A stretch of 64,000 nucleotides of DNA, taken from an uncultured Eubacteriales bacterium (lineage in GTDB: Bacteria; Bacillota; Clostridia; Oscillospirales; UBA644). The stretch is from assembly GCA_934454405.1 (NCBI GenBank), contig CAKSFN010000005.1, forward strand, positions 73,205-137,204. Direction: 5' to 3'. The position numbers were made by a program, and so were the translations under genes. A model generated the notes under the pieces. That model had not been told where the DNA came from and searched no databases. It saw only the letters and a program-made list of their open reading frames with translations. How positions within the stretch are numbered: position 1 is the stretch's first letter; every line of letters begins with the position of its first letter. Of the stretch, positions 62,699-64,000 are shown one piece after another.

Positions 62699-63839
62699 TT
62701 TCATTCCTCATTCGATTTACGTTTGTTATAACGCCGTCAAGCAAAACAAGACACATCATAAAGACAGGCGCCCCGTCAAGAATGGGCTCCAAGGTCATCT
62801 GAATCAGCGAAACGGTAAGGAACGGAATAAAAAGAACCTTTATATCAAGAGAATTGCTTCTCCGTATAAATTTCACGATGCTTTTTATCCACATAATCAA
62901 ATACGCAACAAGCAAAACGGAAGAAAAAATCCCGCCTTCGCTCAAAGTGTCAAGAATCAGGTCGTGGGCGTAATCTCCGCCCATCAAATGCCGTATTTTT
63001 CCGCCGCCCCATGGGTATTGAAACGCGTTTCGGATATATCCTGCCTTTATTTCCCATCTTTCGGTAGAGAAAAAACCGTTCTTGTCCGAAAGAGAATTAT
63101 CGAATCTCGTAAACAAATAACTCTTGTTAAGTATGCTTGATATTCCGAAAATGTCGTATTTTATAACGATATAAACCATAAAAACAAGCAGCAGCACGAA
63201 GATCAAAGCTACTCTCGCACGTCGGGATTTTGCGTTGACCGCAAGCACGATAATTCCGACAGCCAACGAAATCACCGAGACCATTATTGCGGTGCGACTG
63301 CCCACAATCGCGCCGTAAATAAGGCACGGAACAATCAGCAGCAGCATAAAAAGATTTTTACCGCGTTTCATCACGGAATATGTTAACAAAGCCGCCGCGA
63401 AAGTGAAGTTTATCATCTGACCGGTAGAAGAAGATACCTGTCCCGACCAAAAATCGTAATGCACGGCGCCGTAATTGAAACCTCCGTTTTTGATTATTTC
63501 AGCAACGCAGTTCAAAAAGACATGGGAACACATTCCGAGCGCAAGACAAATAAAAACGGCGGAAGGAAGCTTATATTTATCGTCCGATATCGCTTTCATA
63601 TTGAGCCCGAAAACATACGCGACGGGAAGAAAAAGAACGTCTATCGAAACTTTATTCGCGGTCGCAAAAACAACAATCGCATAAACAAGAGCAAAAGCCG
63701 AAATAACACAAAACTTCGCATCTATTCTTATCCGTTTGTTCTTTATACACTGACCGACAAACATCGCGGAAAGAAAATATTTCCCGCACAGCATAAAATT
63801 CATTGAAAAAAGCAGAAATAACAAATATGTTATGACCAT
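62676..63839 (-). CDS. O-antigen ligase/polymerase-like membrane protein (Wzy-type)
   Basis: The 387-residue protein has about ten to twelve membrane segments. A large outside loop (about 230-310) carries GSRTAIMVSV and ERWEIKAGYIRNAFQYPWGGG before HDLILDTLSEGG, the arrangement of the Wzy_C/O-antigen ligase family. It would polymerise the repeat units flipped by the Wzx protein. ATG at 63839 follows GGAGAG by 6 bases. It is the first gene of the cluster in the window; more genes probably lie beyond 64000. Confidence 0.85.
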   Translation of the reverse strand: MVITYLLFLLFSMNFMLCGKYFLSAMFVGQCIKNKRIRIDAKFCVISAFALVYAIVVFATANKVSIDVLFLPVAYVFGLNMKAISDDKYKLPSAVFICLALGMCSHVFLNCVAEIIKNGGFNYGAVHYDFWSGQVSSSTGQMINFTFAAALLTYSVMKRGKNLFMLLLIVPCLIYGAIVGSRTAIMVSVISLAVGIIVLAVNAKSRRARVALIFVLLLVFMVYIVIKYDIFGISSILNKSYLFTRFDNSLSDKNGFFSTERWEIKAGYIRNAFQYPWGGGKIRHLMGGDYAHDLILDTLSEGGIFSSVLLVAYLIMWIKSIVKFIRRSNSLDIKVLFIPFLTVSLIQMTLEPILDGAPVFMMCLVLLDGVITNVNRMRNENEDSISV

Positions 63840-63931
63840 ATTTTCTCTCCAATCAAAACAAAACAATCGGTTTCGCCGGAAAATATCCGTTGCCCGCCGT
63901 GCCCCGCGTGGAGGAACCGATCCGCACGGCT

Positions 63932-63953
63932 CCTCTCGCCCGAAGGCGAGAGG
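63932..63953 (-). promoter_or_regulatory. UUCG-tetraloop hairpin in the leader of the polysaccharide cluster
   Basis: On the minus strand CCTCTCGCC-TTCG-GGCGAGAGG forms a perfect 9-base stem with the exceptionally stable C(UUCG)G loop. An additional longer-range pairing GCACGGC/GCCGTGC (63924-63930 with 63896-63902) lies downstream of it. No T-run follows. No complete gene is evident in 63840-64000. Confidence 0.5.
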
Positions 63954-64000
63954 TAAATGAAATTCTCAACCGGAAATAAGCACTCCGTTTGCGTCAAATG

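Noticed and set aside
1..64000. CRISPR arrays, tRNA/rRNA genes, insertion sequences, integrases or prophage genes
   Set aside because: No regularly spaced direct repeats, no tRNA-like cloverleaf or rRNA segment, and no transposase or integrase motifs were seen on either strand.

Overview
The window looks like a piece of chromosome from an uncultured Bacillota (Firmicutes), probably a gut Clostridia member. The evidence is an intact ctsR-mcsA-mcsB-clpC operon under canonical tandem CtsR boxes, consensus sigma-A promoters, strong GGAGG-type ribosome binding sites, a Na+-pumping decarboxylase, an indolepyruvate:ferredoxin oxidoreductase and several polysaccharide-degrading enzymes. No rRNA, tRNA, CRISPR array, insertion sequence, integrase or phage gene was seen. 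Coding density is very high and no gene-free stretch exceeds 300 bases. Apart from the first four genes and trmL plus its partner, every gene lies on the minus strand.

Layout: (1) 154-3500 (+), a Na+-translocating oxaloacetate decarboxylase operon (gamma, biotin carrier, beta, alpha), closed by a strong hairpin. (2) 3583-12760 (-), a glycan scavenging operon: alpha-L-rhamnosidase, ribose-type ABC transporter (ATPase, two permeases, lipoprotein binding protein) and a NagZ-like GH3 enzyme. (3) 12917-14846 (-), a degenerate MutS-like ATPase with a small membrane protein, divergent from trmL and a CPBP-like membrane protein (15085-16646, +). (4) 16738-21205 (-), the class III heat-shock operon. 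(5) 21499-25051 (-), GH27 alpha-galactosidase and feoAB iron transport. (6) 25176-37154 (-), ten tightly packed genes: a sodium symporter, two phenylacetate-CoA ligases flanking iorAB, an ACT protein, then metF, a split methionine synthase and an aminotransferase. (7) 37288-40080 (-), a YfhO-type membrane protein. (8) 40228-55555 (-), fourteen genes for catabolism of an unidentified sugar, amino sugar or cyclitol. They start at one good promoter, and RNA hairpins sit shortly after several of the stop codons. (9) 55787-63839 (-), a surface polysaccharide cluster with UDP-L-FucNAc synthesis (capE, capF, capG), flippase, acyltransferase, glycosyltransferase and polymerase. It continues beyond the right edge.

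The most promising unexplained material is the fourteen-gene operon. It contains a four-base-overlapping pair of small divergent paralogues (48391-49274) and no transporter or regulator. Next come the MutS-like protein, which has lost the Walker B glutamate, and the CPBP-like protein with rearranged active-site residues. All functional calls are from reading translated sequence and motifs; no database search was possible.
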